Below are positions 1 through 10,380 of a DNA stretch of 64,000 bases, in pieces. How positions within the stretch are numbered: the first letter of the stretch is position 1; each line of letters opens with the position of its first letter. A program made the translations under genes and the position numbers. The DNA is from Xanthomarina gelatinilytica (GTDB lineage: Bacteria > Bacteroidota > Bacteroidia > Flavobacteriales > Flavobacteriaceae): positions 1-64,000 of the forward strand of contig NZ_ANLA01000019.1 of NCBI RefSeq assembly GCF_000348685.1, written 5' to 3'. The notes below the pieces were generated by a model. It was not told where the DNA came from and did no database searches. It saw only the letters and a list, made by a program, of their open reading frames with translations.

Positions 1-13
1 ACATAATATTATT

Positions 14-2260
<2,247 letters not shown>

Positions 2261-2290
2261 TTAATAGAATTGCTTGATTTTTAAGCCAAG

Positions 2291-2298
2291 CAAATATA
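2291..2298 (-). promoter_or_regulatory. -7 promoter box for icd
   Basis: TATATTTG on the minus strand matches the Bacteroidota -7 consensus TAnnTTTG. The start codon of the isocitrate dehydrogenase gene is 49 bases downstream. Confidence 0.55.
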
Positions 2299-2390
2299 TG
2301 AATTTTCAAACAGTTTTTTACTGTTGAACAGCCTAAACACACATAATTTATGAAGTTGATAAAATAACTATTTAGCTATTGGGAATTTAA

Positions 2391-2963
2391 TCAATCTATG
2401 TCCAATTGATAGATTTTTAATAAATTTAAAGCACCTTCCTTTGAAAATTTGGCAAGCTTTAAACTGTTCAATTGTGGATTGATATAAAAATTGTAGGAAG
2501 TTTTAAAATTTGCTTTCTCCAAATTGGTGTTGTTAAAGGTACTCTTAAACAAATTGCAATCCTTGAAAATGGCCTGGCTTAAATTGGCTTTTGAGAATTC
2601 AACATTCTCCAAATAACAGGTATCAAAAACGGTTTTGTTGAGTTTGCATTCAAAAAAGGAAGAAAATGAAAGATTACTCTTAATAAAGGCAAAAGACATT
2701 AAGAATGGGTTACATTCCGTAAAAACAATACCTATCAATTTGCATTCGTTAAAAGTTGCATCTTTAAACGTGGTATGTTTTACATTAACGTTGCTCAAAT
2801 TGCAGTTTACAAACTCGCAATCTATAAACATGTTGTTTGAAAGTTGGGTTTCAGAAAAATTGCAATCCACAAAGGTGCAATTGTCATATTCTGCTTTTGG
2901 CAATTCGGTTTTTGTATAATCTACTTTAGTATAATCTTGATCTGTAATTAATGGTAAGTTCAT
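2391..2963 (-). CDS. Pentapeptide-repeat protein
   Basis: A 190-residue protein made almost wholly of pentapeptide repeats (pattern A/C-D/N-L/F-x-x), from about residue 25 to 155. Examples are DCNFS, NCNLS, DCNLF, NTNLE and KANFK. These repeats build a right-handed quadrilateral beta-helix. No signal peptide or membrane segment is seen, so it is probably cytoplasmic. Length and layout recall the Qnr/McbG class that protects DNA gyrase, but nothing here proves that function and many pentapeptide proteins have other or unknown roles. It is transcribed toward icd, 148 bases away, apparently as its own unit; only a weak -7 match (TATCTTTA) precedes it. Confidence 0.85.
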   Translation of the reverse strand: MNLPLITDQDYTKVDYTKTELPKAEYDNCTFVDCNFSETQLSNNMFIDCEFVNCNLSNVNVKHTTFKDATFNECKLIGIVFTECNPFLMSFAFIKSNLSFSSFFECKLNKTVFDTCYLENVEFSKANLSQAIFKDCNLFKSTFNNTNLEKANFKTSYNFYINPQLNSLKLAKFSKEGALNLLKIYQLDID

Positions 2964-3013
2964 GTACGGAATAGGTTATTTAAGTAGTAAAGATAGAAAG
3001 ATTGTATAAAAAC

Positions 3014-3059
3014 AAAAGCCATATCACTATAGACCTAAATCTATTTTTGACATGGCTTT
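3014..3059 (-). terminator. Terminator-like hairpin in the gap upstream of the pentapeptide gene
   Basis: Outer arms AAAGCCAT (3015-3022) and ATGGCTTT (3052-3059), with an inner hairpin ATAGA/TCTAT between them. On the minus strand the hairpin is followed by TTGTTTTT, the layout of an intrinsic terminator. No intact gene lies upstream of it on that strand before rplS, which already has its own terminator. Confidence 0.5.
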
Positions 3060-3612
3060 CTTTGAAACAGTTTACGTGACCTAATCCTGTATTGCTACTG
3101 AATAGTACAAAATTTTCATCTATACTTTTCGGTTCAAGTATCACTATTTCAATAGAAACATTCGTTTAATACAACTGTCAAAATGTATTGACGGGTTGCC
3201 GAAATGTTTCCGTTTAATTGTTTTTCTTGATGATTTTCTAGTTGTAGATCGTTTTCACAAGTTACAACTTGTCCATCATTGCATTCTTAATAACATGGGC
3301 TTTCGCAAATATTATTGTGAATACTTTCAACTTTTTTAAATATTGACTGACTGAACAAACAACACTTGAAAAAAGCATCATGATTTCATGATTGAACACG
3401 CATACACATGTCAACTTGAAACTTCAAAAAACAATTATAATAAAGAACGTTTCTTTTTAAGAGTCTATAACTAATTCATTTTCATGAAACCAACAAAAAC
3501 GTTGTTTATAAATTCTTTAGCTAAAATAGTGCAAGTGTTTAAAAAAACAAATTATTTAAGACACTAGATATCAACCACTTATAAACCAAAGTTATTAACA
3601 AAAGTTAATAAA

Positions 3613-3638
3613 AAAAGCCCTGTGTTTACAGGGCTTTT
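3613..3638 (-). terminator. Intrinsic terminator of rplS
   Basis: Perfect 11-bp arms AAAAGCCCTGT and ACAGGGCTTTT with a 4-base loop, 20 bases past the rplS stop codon, followed on the minus strand by a T-rich run. Confidence 0.85.
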
Positions 3639-3657
3639 CAAGGTTATTAAACGTTTA

Positions 3658-4011
3658 TTAACGTTTCATGCTTTCTTTGATTCTTGCTTTTTTACCAGTA
3701 AGACCTCTGAAGTAATAGATACGAGCTCTACGAACTTTACCTTTTTTGTTCACTTCAATTTTTTGTAAGGCTGGCATGTTGATAGGTATGATACGTTCTA
3801 CACCTATTGTTCCAGACATTTTTCTAATGGTAAATGTCTCAGAAGCTCCAGAACCTCTTTTTTGGATTACTACTCCTCTAAAGAACTGAGTACGAACTTT
3901 GTCTCCTTCTCTAATTTCATAGTAAACTGTAATTGTGTCTCCAGCTTTGAACTCTGGAAAATCTTTTTTTGTTACAAACTCGTCTTGTACAAATTTTACT
4001 AAAGATTCCAT
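3658..4011 (-). CDS. rplS: 50S ribosomal protein bL19
   Basis: Structural protein of the large ribosomal subunit at the 30S-50S interface. The 117 residues match bL19 length, with the family stretches FKAGDTITVYYEIREGDK, RGVVIQKRGSG, ETFTIRKMS, VERIIPIN and the C-terminal RARIYYFRGLTGKKARIKE. It lies 224 bases downstream of trmD on the same strand, the usual partner gene, but with its own -7 box (4086-4093) and a leader of about 70 bases that may fold. A strong terminator follows directly. Confidence 0.98.
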   Translation of the reverse strand: MESLVKFVQDEFVTKKDFPEFKAGDTITVYYEIREGDKVRTQFFRGVVIQKRGSGASETFTIRKMSGTIGVERIIPINMPALQKIEVNKKGKVRRARIYYFRGLTGKKARIKESMKR

Positions 4012-4093
4012 ATCTTTAAATTTAATTATAATTAATTCGAAACAACATTCACGATTTTCGCCAGAGGTTAACCCGAAATTGGCTGCAAATATA
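4012..4093 (-). promoter_or_regulatory. rplS promoter and possible structured mRNA leader
   Basis: The -7 box TATATTTG is at 4086-4093 (minus). The leader of about 70 bases contains three short segments that can pair in two exclusive ways: TTTCG (4074-4078), CGAAA (4056-4060) and TTTCG (4038-4042). GCCA and TGGC flank a self-complementary GGTTAACC as a further stem. Autogenous leaders are known for bL19 in other bacteria; that this is one is inference. Confidence 0.4.
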
Positions 4094-4235
4094 GTTAAAA
4101 AGTTTTGAGTTTTAAGTTATGGGGTAAAAGTTTTTTTAGATAATTTTTCAGCTTTGGATAGCACATAAAATCAAATTTGTAAGAATCCCAATCCCTAATT
4201 CGCAAACCTCTCATTCCTTGTTATAGTTTTTAAGT

Positions 4236-4913
4236 TTAATCATTAAGTAAATCGGGACGTCTTTTTTTGGTGTGCTCATAAGCTTTTTCTTCCCGCCATT
4301 TTTCAATTTCAGGAAAATTGCCACTAAATAAGACTTCCGGAACTCGCCAACCTTTATAGTTTCTTGGACGAGTATAAATGGGAGGTGCCAGCAAATTGTC
4401 CTGAAAAGAATCGGTTAGGGCAGAGGTTTCATTGCCCAAAACACCAGGAATAAGCCTGATTACGGCATCACACAACACAGCTGCTCCAAGTTCTCCACCA
4501 GACAATACATAATCTCCAATGGATATTTCCCTAGTGATAAAATGATCGCGCACTCGTTGGTCCACACCTTTATAATGACCACACAAAATAATAATATTTT
4601 CTTTTAAGGATAACTGATTGGCAATGCCTTGGGTTAAGGTTTCCCCATCTGGTGTCATATAGATCACTTCTTCGTATTCGCGTTCAGATTTTAGTTTGGT
4701 TATGCATTTATCTATAGGTTCTACCATCATCACCATACCTGCGCCACCACCAAATTGGTAATCGTCCACAGTCTTGTAATTATCGGTTGTGTAATCCCGT
4801 AAATTATGAAAATATACTTCCACCAATCCAGCTTCAATGGCTCTTTTAAGGATGGATGCTTCAAACGGACTTTTAAGTAATTCTGGTAAAACAGTTATAA
4901 TATCGATACGCAT
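4236..4913 (-). CDS. trmD: tRNA (guanine-37-N1)-methyltransferase
   Basis: Methylates G37 next to the anticodon of certain tRNAs using S-adenosylmethionine, which prevents frameshifting. It is a SPOUT-class knotted methylase of 225 residues, full length. Family marks are the start [38 protein letters not shown] and the knot segment [20 protein letters not shown] followed by PGVLGN. Transcribed toward rplS. A TATATTTG -7 box (4932-4939) sits 19 bases ahead of the ATG. Confidence 0.97.
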   Translation of the reverse strand: MRIDIITVLPELLKSPFEASILKRAIEAGLVEVYFHNLRDYTTDNYKTVDDYQFGGGAGMVMMVEPIDKCITKLKSEREYEEVIYMTPDGETLTQGIANQLSLKENIIILCGHYKGVDQRVRDHFITREISIGDYVLSGGELGAAVLCDAVIRLIPGVLGNETSALTDSFQDNLLAPPIYTRPRNYKGWRVPEVLFSGNFPEIEKWREEKAYEHTKKRRPDLLND

Positions 4914-4931
4914 GACAAAACTTTAGGACAG

Positions 4932-4939
4932 CAAATATA
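4932..4939 (-). promoter_or_regulatory. -7 promoter box for trmD
   Basis: TATATTTG on the minus strand, 19 bases from the trmD start codon. Confidence 0.55.
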
Positions 4940-5072
4940 CTTTAAATGTTTTAGGAAATTTTAGCTTTGGATTTGAAGTTTTGTAAACTTATCAATATCA
5001 CAAACCTTAGATGGGTTTGGATGGCAATTAAATAAATTTGTTGAAATGTATCTAAAAACACATATGGAATAA

Positions 5073-5104
5073 AAAAAATCTGCAAATGAGAACTTACAGA
5101 TTTT
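5073..5104 (-). terminator. Intrinsic terminator of the coiled-coil membrane protein gene
   Basis: Arms AAAATCTG (5075-5082) and CAGATTTT (5097-5104); on the minus strand the hairpin runs into a stretch of eight T. It lies just past the stop codon at 5132. Confidence 0.7.
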
Positions 5105-5131
5105 AAATATGTTTAAGTTGTAAAAGTGTGT

Positions 5132-5761
5132 TTAAATTCCTTTTTGTTTGTTCAATTCGTCTTGAAGCTGGCGCCTTACTTTTTGTTCGCGTTCCAAGGC
5201 TGTTTTTCTATGTTCTTCAAACTCTACTTCTATTTCTTCCAGTGCTTTTTTGGCTTCCTTGGTAATAACATGACTGTTTTTGTATTTGTAGATAAACAGC
5301 ATCAACATGGCCAATAAAATACCTATAATGGACCACATTAGAACATTGTAGCTGGATTTGCTCATTTGCAAACCAAACAAGGACATGTTGTTTTTTTCGT
5401 TGGTGGTTATTTCCAACGAAGCTTGTGTGTTTGAAAGATTGGTTTTTAGTTCAGAAATTTCATTTGCTTGCGTCTTCACCATGGCCTGTGTGTCTGCAAG
5501 ATCTTTTCGTAAGGTTTTTAAGGTATCATTGGTGTGTGCCTGTAAAGTTGTTAACATGCTGCGTTTTACGGCTTCATACATAGAACCATTGGTGCCTCTA
5601 AAATCGCCGGACTTTTGAAGCACGTATTCAAATTGATTGTTGATGGTACTGTTGTCCAAAGATAGCTTATCGTCTTCATCAGAGGTTTCGGTTTGGGCTT
5701 GTAAGGTGTTGAAACTACATAGTAAAATTAAGGTAATGGTAAAAAATTTAAACGCTTTCAT
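5132..5761 (-). CDS. Secreted/membrane coiled-coil protein of unknown function
   Basis: A 209-residue protein with a signal peptide (residues 1-22, ending LQAQ), an acidic segment, a coiled coil from about 80 to 122 (DTLKTLRKDLADTQAMVKTQ), one transmembrane helix near 138-157 and a charged C-terminal coiled coil (EIEVEFEEHRKTALEREQK). The layout suggests an inner-membrane protein with a periplasmic helix and a cytoplasmic tail. I recall relatives in flavobacterial genomes labelled tRNA (guanine-N1)-methyltransferase, apparently because they neighbour trmD; nothing in this sequence resembles a methylase. Function unknown. It has its own terminator downstream. Confidence 0.75.
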   Translation of the reverse strand: MKAFKFFTITLILLCSFNTLQAQTETSDEDDKLSLDNSTINNQFEYVLQKSGDFRGTNGSMYEAVKRSMLTTLQAHTNDTLKTLRKDLADTQAMVKTQANEISELKTNLSNTQASLEITTNEKNNMSLFGLQMSKSSYNVLMWSIIGILLAMLMLFIYKYKNSHVITKEAKKALEEIEVEFEEHRKTALEREQKVRRQLQDELNKQKGI

Positions 5762-5829
5762 TGGGCTTTGTTAGGTTTTGTTGTTTACGAAAATAATAAA
5801 TTAAGTTAAGTATCTGTAGATTATAATTA

Positions 5830-5855
5830 AAAAGCCTCACGATTGCGAGGCTTTT
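5830..5855 (-). terminator. Intrinsic terminator of gap
   Basis: Arms AAAAGCCTC (5830-5838) and GAGGCTTTT (5847-5855), with T residues following on the minus strand, 40 bases past the GAPDH stop codon. Confidence 0.8.
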
Positions 5856-5894
5856 GTATATACGATTGAAATGATATTTTAGATGTTTTATCTA

Positions 5895-7343
5895 CTAATA
5901 ATACGTGTAACGTCTCACTTTTGCAATGTATTTTGCCAATCTGATTACTTGATGGCTATAGCCATATTCGTTATCGTACCAAATGTATAACAAGACGTTT
6001 TTGCCATCTTTTCTTACAATGGTTGCTTTACTGTCGTAAATTGAAGGAGCAGAGCTGCCAACAATATCGCTGGAAACAAGTTCGTCGCTTAATTCGTATT
6101 TAATTTGTTCCACTAGATCGCCTTCAAGAGCATATTTTTTTATAATGGCATTGATGCCTTCCAAAGAAGTTTCTTTTTCCAGTTCTAAACTTAGTATAGC
6201 TAAAGATCCATTAGGGACAGGCACTCGAATGGCGTTGGAGGTTAATTTCCCTTCTAAAGCAGGTAAGGCTTTAGCCACAGCACTTCCAGCTCCAGTCTCG
6301 GTAATAACCATGTTTAGCGCAGCAGCACGTCCACGACGGTATTTTTTATGGAAGTTATCCACTAAATTCTGGTCGTTTGTATAAGCATGTATGGTTTCAA
6401 GGTGTCCACTTTTTACCCCTAGTGAATCTTCAACTGCTTTTAAAATAGGGGTAATGGCATTGGTTGTACAAGATGCTGCAGAGAAAATATCTACCGTATC
6501 TGGATTGTTTTCTAAATGGTTTACACCATGAACAATGTTTGGAACCCCTTTTCCAGGAGCAGTTAATAATACTTTATCTACACCTTTAGAGTTTAAATGT
6601 CTGCTTAAAGCCTCTTTATCTCTAAAAGCACCTGTGTTATCTATAACTAAAGCATGATTAATGCCATACTTGGTATAATCTATATCTTCTGGATTGTTAG
6701 CTGAAATAATATTAACTGTGGTTCCGTTTATAATTAAAGCACTGTTTTTTAAATCTGCTACAACCGTTCCGGAAAAATCACCATGAACCGAATCGTTTCT
6801 TAATAACGAAGCTCTTTTTTCCAATACTGTTTGATCGATGGCACCACGGGTAACAATGGCTCTTAAACGCAACTGACTTCCTTTTCCTGTACGTGTCATC
6901 AATTCTCTGGCAACTAAACGTCCAATTCTACCAAAACCATATAAAATAACATCTTTTGGTTGAATGACATTGTCCTTATTGGCATCCTTTAATTTGTCTG
7001 CAACAAAAGCCAAAGCATTGCTATATTTTTTTTCTTCTAAATGAAATTCATAAGTTAATTTACCAATATCCAACTTTGCAGGAGGTAAATCCAAGGTTTG
7101 GATGGCTTGTGCAATTTCCACAGAATCGAAAATGGAAATTGGTTTTTGAACAAATTCGCCAGCATACTCGTGTAGGTTCAAAATTTGGCTTACGTTTTTG
7201 TCTATTAACTGGTTTCTAAAAAGTACCAATTCAATAGATTTGTCGTACCAAAGGTCGCTAACAATTTTAATAAACTCTACAGTAGCCTTTCTTCTGTCTG
7301 CCTGAAAAGCCAATTCGTTTTCATAAGTCTCGTTAAAACTCAT
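5895..7343 (-). CDS. gap: Glyceraldehyde-3-phosphate dehydrogenase, long form
   Basis: Interconverts glyceraldehyde-3-phosphate and 1,3-bisphosphoglycerate in the cytoplasm. The protein has 482 residues, about 140 more than ordinary GAPDH. The extra length is an N-terminal helical-looking region (residues 1-130) of the kind found in a subset of bacterial GAPDHs. The Rossmann motif LYGFGRIGR begins near residue 134. The catalytic centre is SAASCTTNAI with C292, and H319 in ETIHAYTNDQ is the partner base. The C-terminal NEYGYSHQVIRL is intact. Flanked by its own -7 box (7411-7418) and terminator, so it is likely a single-gene unit. Cofactor and direction (glycolytic or gluconeogenic) cannot be told. 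Confidence 0.94.
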   Translation of the reverse strand: MSFNETYENELAFQADRRKATVEFIKIVSDLWYDKSIELVLFRNQLIDKNVSQILNLHEYAGEFVQKPISIFDSVEIAQAIQTLDLPPAKLDIGKLTYEFHLEEKKYSNALAFVADKLKDANKDNVIQPKDVILYGFGRIGRLVARELMTRTGKGSQLRLRAIVTRGAIDQTVLEKRASLLRNDSVHGDFSGTVVADLKNSALIINGTTVNIISANNPEDIDYTKYGINHALVIDNTGAFRDKEALSRHLNSKGVDKVLLTAPGKGVPNIVHGVNHLENNPDTVDIFSAASCTTNAITPILKAVEDSLGVKSGHLETIHAYTNDQNLVDNFHKKYRRGRAAALNMVITETGAGSAVAKALPALEGKLTSNAIRVPVPNGSLAILSLELEKETSLEGINAIIKKYALEGDLVEQIKYELSDELVSSDIVGSSAPSIYDSKATIVRKDGKNVLLYIWYDNEYGYSHQVIRLAKYIAKVRRYTYY

Positions 7344-7410
7344 TGTATTAAATATTTAGTGTGTTGTTAATATTTTCAACTTAGTTATGTTGCCTAGTTG
7401 AATTTGGTTG

Positions 7411-7418
7411 CAAAAATA
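7411..7418 (-). promoter_or_regulatory. -7 promoter box for gap
   Basis: TATTTTTG on the minus strand, about 70 bases ahead of the gap start codon. Confidence 0.5.
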
Positions 7419-7459
7419 TGATATTTAAGTGGTATTTGAACCAGTTTTTGTAAAATAAA

Positions 7460-7486
7460 AATCCTTCAGGGTTATTCTGAAGGATT
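7460..7486 (-). terminator. Intrinsic terminator of the HtrA-family protease gene
   Basis: Perfect 10-bp arms AATCCTTCAG (7460-7469) and CTGAAGGATT (7477-7486), followed on the minus strand by TTTTATTTT; 27 bases past the stop codon at 7513. Confidence 0.85.
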
Positions 7487-7512
7487 CCATATTCTTTTTA
7501 TTTGGTGTTTTT

Positions 7513-8922
7513 TTAATTGAAATTATATCGTTCCACTTCACCATTGGAATTGATAAGTTCTATTCTTAACGGCTCGTAAACCGATTTGTTTCTTATTATT
7601 TCCTGAACATCATCCACATTATATACCTTATTGTTGTTTATGGAAGTCACTATGTCTCCTTCTTTAACACCATTGGCTCGTAAATACTTGGAATAGGTTT
7701 GTCCCAATCTTGAAATTTTAACACCATTGGCAGTGTTGTATTTTTTAAGCTCTTCTTTTGTGGCGTTTTTTACTATACCCAATTGCGGAATGGTATAGGT
7801 TTGATTTCTTACCAAGGTCACAGGCGTTTCTTTTAAATGACCGTTTCTTAAATAAGTAACCTGAACCACATCGTCTGGACGTTTAGTACTTAAATAGCCT
7901 GTTAAATCTGAGAATTTGGAAATTTTTACATGGTCTATTTTTTTGATGATATCACCAGATTTCAAACCAGCTTCAAAAGCACCCGAATGTTCTTCAACCG
8001 AGTCTATATAAAAGCCTTCTGTTTCGTTTACGCTCAACCTTTCGGCAAAACTACTGTTTAAGGCACCTCCAGTAACACCTAAAATGCCATTTTGTACATT
8101 TCCAAATTCAATAAGGTCTTGAACAACTTTTTTGGCAATATTGCTTGGTACGGCAAACGAATATCCAATGTAGGAGCCTGTTTGGGACGAAATGGCTGTA
8201 TTGATACCAATTAAATCGCCATTGGAATTAACCAAAGCACCTCCAGAGTTTCCAGGATTTACTGCTGCATCTGTTTGTATAAAGGATTGTGTGTTTTTAC
8301 CTGTTAAATCCCGGGACTTGGCACTGATGATGCCTGCTGTTACAGTAGAGTTTAAATTAAACGGATTTCCAACAGCCAAAACCCACTCACCAATTTTTGC
8401 TTGGTCGCTATCCCCAAAAGTGGTGTATGGTAACTCATGGTCTGCTTCAATTTTCAATAAAGCAATATCGGTTTTGTTATCAGAGCCTATAATTTCAGCT
8501 TCATAAGTGCTGTTGTCGTTTAAGGTAATGGTTAACTCACTTGCACCTGCAATCACGTGATTGTTGGTAATGATGTAACCATCTGGTGATATGATAACAC
8601 CAGAACCAGACCCTATTTGTGGTCTTTGAGGCGACCTTCCATAGAATAAATCCTCAAAGGTCATTTGTCCAGAACTTCCCATAGTGGTGTTTTTAACATG
8701 TACTACCGTATGAATGGTTTTTTCGGCAGCATGGGTAAAATCTATGCTGTTTTCAGGAATGAAACTAGAGTTTGAAAAATTGTTTACTGGCAATGCCAAA
8801 GGCGAAACTTCAGCTTGCGATAGGTTATGGGTGTTATTTTCTTCTAAAAAGAATTTATAGGCAGAAAGCGTAATAGCTCCACCTAACACAGAAACTAATA
8901 CTAGGGTTAAAATCTTTTTCAT
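7513..8922 (-). CDS. HtrA/DegP-family periplasmic serine protease
   Basis: Envelope protein quality-control protease. It has a signal peptide or anchor (residues 1-22), then a trypsin-like domain with the complete catalytic triad: H122 in ITNNHVI, D152 in NKTDIALL and S226 in NPGNSGGAL. Two PDZ domains follow (about 285-375 and 385-465). The second is more diverged but retains YLRANGVKEGDIVTSIN. Length 469 is normal for DegP/DegQ. It appears to be a single-gene unit ending in a strong terminator; dapF is divergent upstream. Whether it corresponds to DegP, DegQ or DegS cannot be settled here, so no symbol is given. Confidence 0.93.
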   Translation of the reverse strand: MKKILTLVLVSVLGGAITLSAYKFFLEENNTHNLSQAEVSPLALPVNNFSNSSFIPENSIDFTHAAEKTIHTVVHVKNTTMGSSGQMTFEDLFYGRSPQRPQIGSGSGVIISPDGYIITNNHVIAGASELTITLNDNSTYEAEIIGSDNKTDIALLKIEADHELPYTTFGDSDQAKIGEWVLAVGNPFNLNSTVTAGIISAKSRDLTGKNTQSFIQTDAAVNPGNSGGALVNSNGDLIGINTAISSQTGSYIGYSFAVPSNIAKKVVQDLIEFGNVQNGILGVTGGALNSSFAERLSVNETEGFYIDSVEEHSGAFEAGLKSGDIIKKIDHVKISKFSDLTGYLSTKRPDDVVQVTYLRNGHLKETPVTLVRNQTYTIPQLGIVKNATKEELKKYNTANGVKISRLGQTYSKYLRANGVKEGDIVTSINNNKVYNVDDVQEIIRNKSVYEPLRIELINSNGEVERYNFN

Positions 8923-9069
8923 TGTATATATTGTTATTAGGTTTAAACGGGTTTATAATTTTTTATAACGATTAAAATTAATTTTTTATTGAATCTGTTT
9001 TTCAGTTTTAACGATTTTTAACGTCGTATTTAACGTGCATTTAACATGACATTAAACCATGTTAATTCT

Positions 9070-9077
9070 TATATTTG
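9070..9077 (+). promoter_or_regulatory. -7 promoter box for dapF
   Basis: TATATTTG ends 9 bases before the ATG at 9086, so transcription would begin almost at that codon. The box lies inside the possible 9-codon N-terminal extension starting at 9059, which argues against the upstream ATG. Confidence 0.55.
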
Positions 9078-9085
9078 CCATGCTT

Positions 9086-9865
9086 ATGGAATTAACATTT
9101 TACAAATATCAAGGAACTGGAAACGATTTTGTGATGATTGATAATCGTCAACAAATATTCGACAAAAACAATACCAAACTGGTTGCCAAACTCTGTAACA
9201 GACGTTTTGGCATTGGTGCAGATGGACTTATTTTGTTGGAAAACCATCCAAAATGGGATTTTAAAATGGTTTATTTTAATGCCGATGGTAACGAGAGTTC
9301 CATGTGTGGCAATGGAGGCCGTTGTTTAACGGCATTTGCCAAATTTTTAGGAATTATCGAAAATAAAGCCATTTTCGAGGCCATAGATGGTTTGCATCAT
9401 GCCATTTTGGATAACCACGTTGTAAAACTGCAAATGCAGGATGTGCTTTCTGTAGAAATTCATAATCAACATGTGTTTTTAAATACAGGTTCACCACATC
9501 ATGTGCAAATGGAAACACAACTAAAAAATTTGGATGTTAAAGAACTCGGTTCAAAAATTCGATATGGGAACCCGTATAAGGATGAGGGAACCAATGTTAA
9601 TTTTGTAAAAAAACTGTCAGACAACAGGTTTCAAGTAAGAACTTACGAACGTGGAGTGGAAGATGAAACCTTATCTTGTGGCACTGGAGTTACAGCTGTG
9701 GCCTTGGCAATGTATGAAACAGGTGAAACCAAGAACAAGCTTATTGTTTTGGAGACAGAAGGAGGCAATCTGCAGGTGTCCTTTGAAAAGAACAAAGATA
9801 CATACAACAACATTTGGCTTATTGGTCCAGCCGAACAGGTTTTTAAAGGCTCTATAACATGCTAA
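9086..9865 (+). CDS. dapF: Diaminopimelate epimerase
   Basis: Converts LL- to meso-diaminopimelate for lysine and peptidoglycan synthesis. The two active-site cysteines are in family-typical settings: SSMCGNGGRCL near residue 74 and ETLSCGTGVTAVAL near 205, counted from the chosen start. The N-terminus YKYQGTGNDFVMIDN is diagnostic. I chose the ATG at 9086 (259 residues) over an in-frame ATG at 9059 because the family starts just before this motif and because a -7 promoter box covers 9070-9077. It overlaps the following acetyltransferase gene by 7 bases, so they are probably co-transcribed with mltG. Confidence 0.95.
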   Translation: MELTFYKYQGTGNDFVMIDNRQQIFDKNNTKLVAKLCNRRFGIGADGLILLENHPKWDFKMVYFNADGNESSMCGNGGRCLTAFAKFLGIIENKAIFEAIDGLHHAILDNHVVKLQMQDVLSVEIHNQHVFLNTGSPHHVQMETQLKNLDVKELGSKIRYGNPYKDEGTNVNFVKKLSDNRFQVRTYERGVEDETLSCGTGVTAVALAMYETGETKNKLIVLETEGGNLQVSFEKNKDTYNNIWLIGPAEQVFKGSITC

Positions 9866-10380
9866 CATTAAAAGGAAAAGATATATATTTAAGGGCTTTG
9901 GAACCAGAAGATCTAGACTTTGTCCATGCCATAGAAAACCATGAGTCGGTTTGGGAAATCAGTAACACACAAACCCCATATTCCAGGTTTTTAATAAAAC
10001 AATATTTGGAAAATGCACACAAAGATATCTTTGAAGTCAAACAACTGCGTTTGGTGATTTCAAATTATAACGATATAGCACTGGGAATGATAGACCTTTT
10101 TGATTTCGATTTTAAAAACAGTCGGGCAGGAGTGGGTATTTTAATTAAAGAAACCTCAGAAAGACAAAAAGGTGTTGGTAATGAAGCTTTAGGATTGCTG
10201 ATTAAATATTGTAATACACATTTAAACCTGCATCAATTGTATTGCAATATTTCTGAAGACAACCAAGCAAGCCTTAACCTGTTTTCCAAACACGGTTTTG
10301 AAATTATTGGGTTAAAAAAAGACTGGAACCTTGTAAATGGTTCTTATAAAAACGAATATTTACTTCAACGTATAAATTAA
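9859..10380 (+). CDS. GNAT-family N-acetyltransferase, RimJ/RimL-like
   Basis: A 173-residue acetyl-CoA-dependent acetyltransferase. The start LKGKDIYLRALEPEDLDFV and the acetyl-CoA binding region SERQKGVGNEAL (near residue 93-104) fit the Acetyltransf_3 branch, whose members acetylate protein N-termini, spermidine or antibiotics. The substrate is not visible. It overlaps dapF by 7 bases and its TAA overlaps the mltG ATG by one base, so the three form an operon. Confidence 0.85.
   Translation: MLTLKGKDIYLRALEPEDLDFVHAIENHESVWEISNTQTPYSRFLIKQYLENAHKDIFEVKQLRLVISNYNDIALGMIDLFDFDFKNSRAGVGILIKETSERQKGVGNEALGLLIKYCNTHLNLHQLYCNISEDNQASLNLFSKHGFEIIGLKKDWNLVNGSYKNEYLLQRIN

Larger units (their letters stand above)
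2964..3657. other. Long intergenic gap with decayed sequence and two hairpins
   Basis: No intact gene is visible. The right end holds the rplS terminator (3613-3638). The left end holds a second minus-strand terminator-like hairpin (3014-3059). Between them, minus-strand bases 3149-3286 stay open for 46 codons but have no usable start codon, and the same frame is open further upstream until a TAA at 3287-3289. The peptide contains several cysteines and a QLNGNISATRQYI stretch. It may be the relic of a secreted protein gene or may be chance. Confidence 0.4.

Noticed and set aside
2391-2963. Pentapeptide protein as a quinolone-resistance (Qnr) determinant
   Set aside because: Repeat pattern alone does not indicate gyrase protection, and the position beside core genes does not suggest an acquired resistance gene.
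5132-5761. Second tRNA (guanine-N1)-methyltransferase
   Set aside because: The sequence is signal peptide, coiled coil and one membrane helix; the real trmD is at 4236-4913.
9059-9085. Upstream ATG as the dapF start
   Set aside because: It would place the -7 promoter box inside the coding sequence and adds nine hydrophobic residues that the family lacks.
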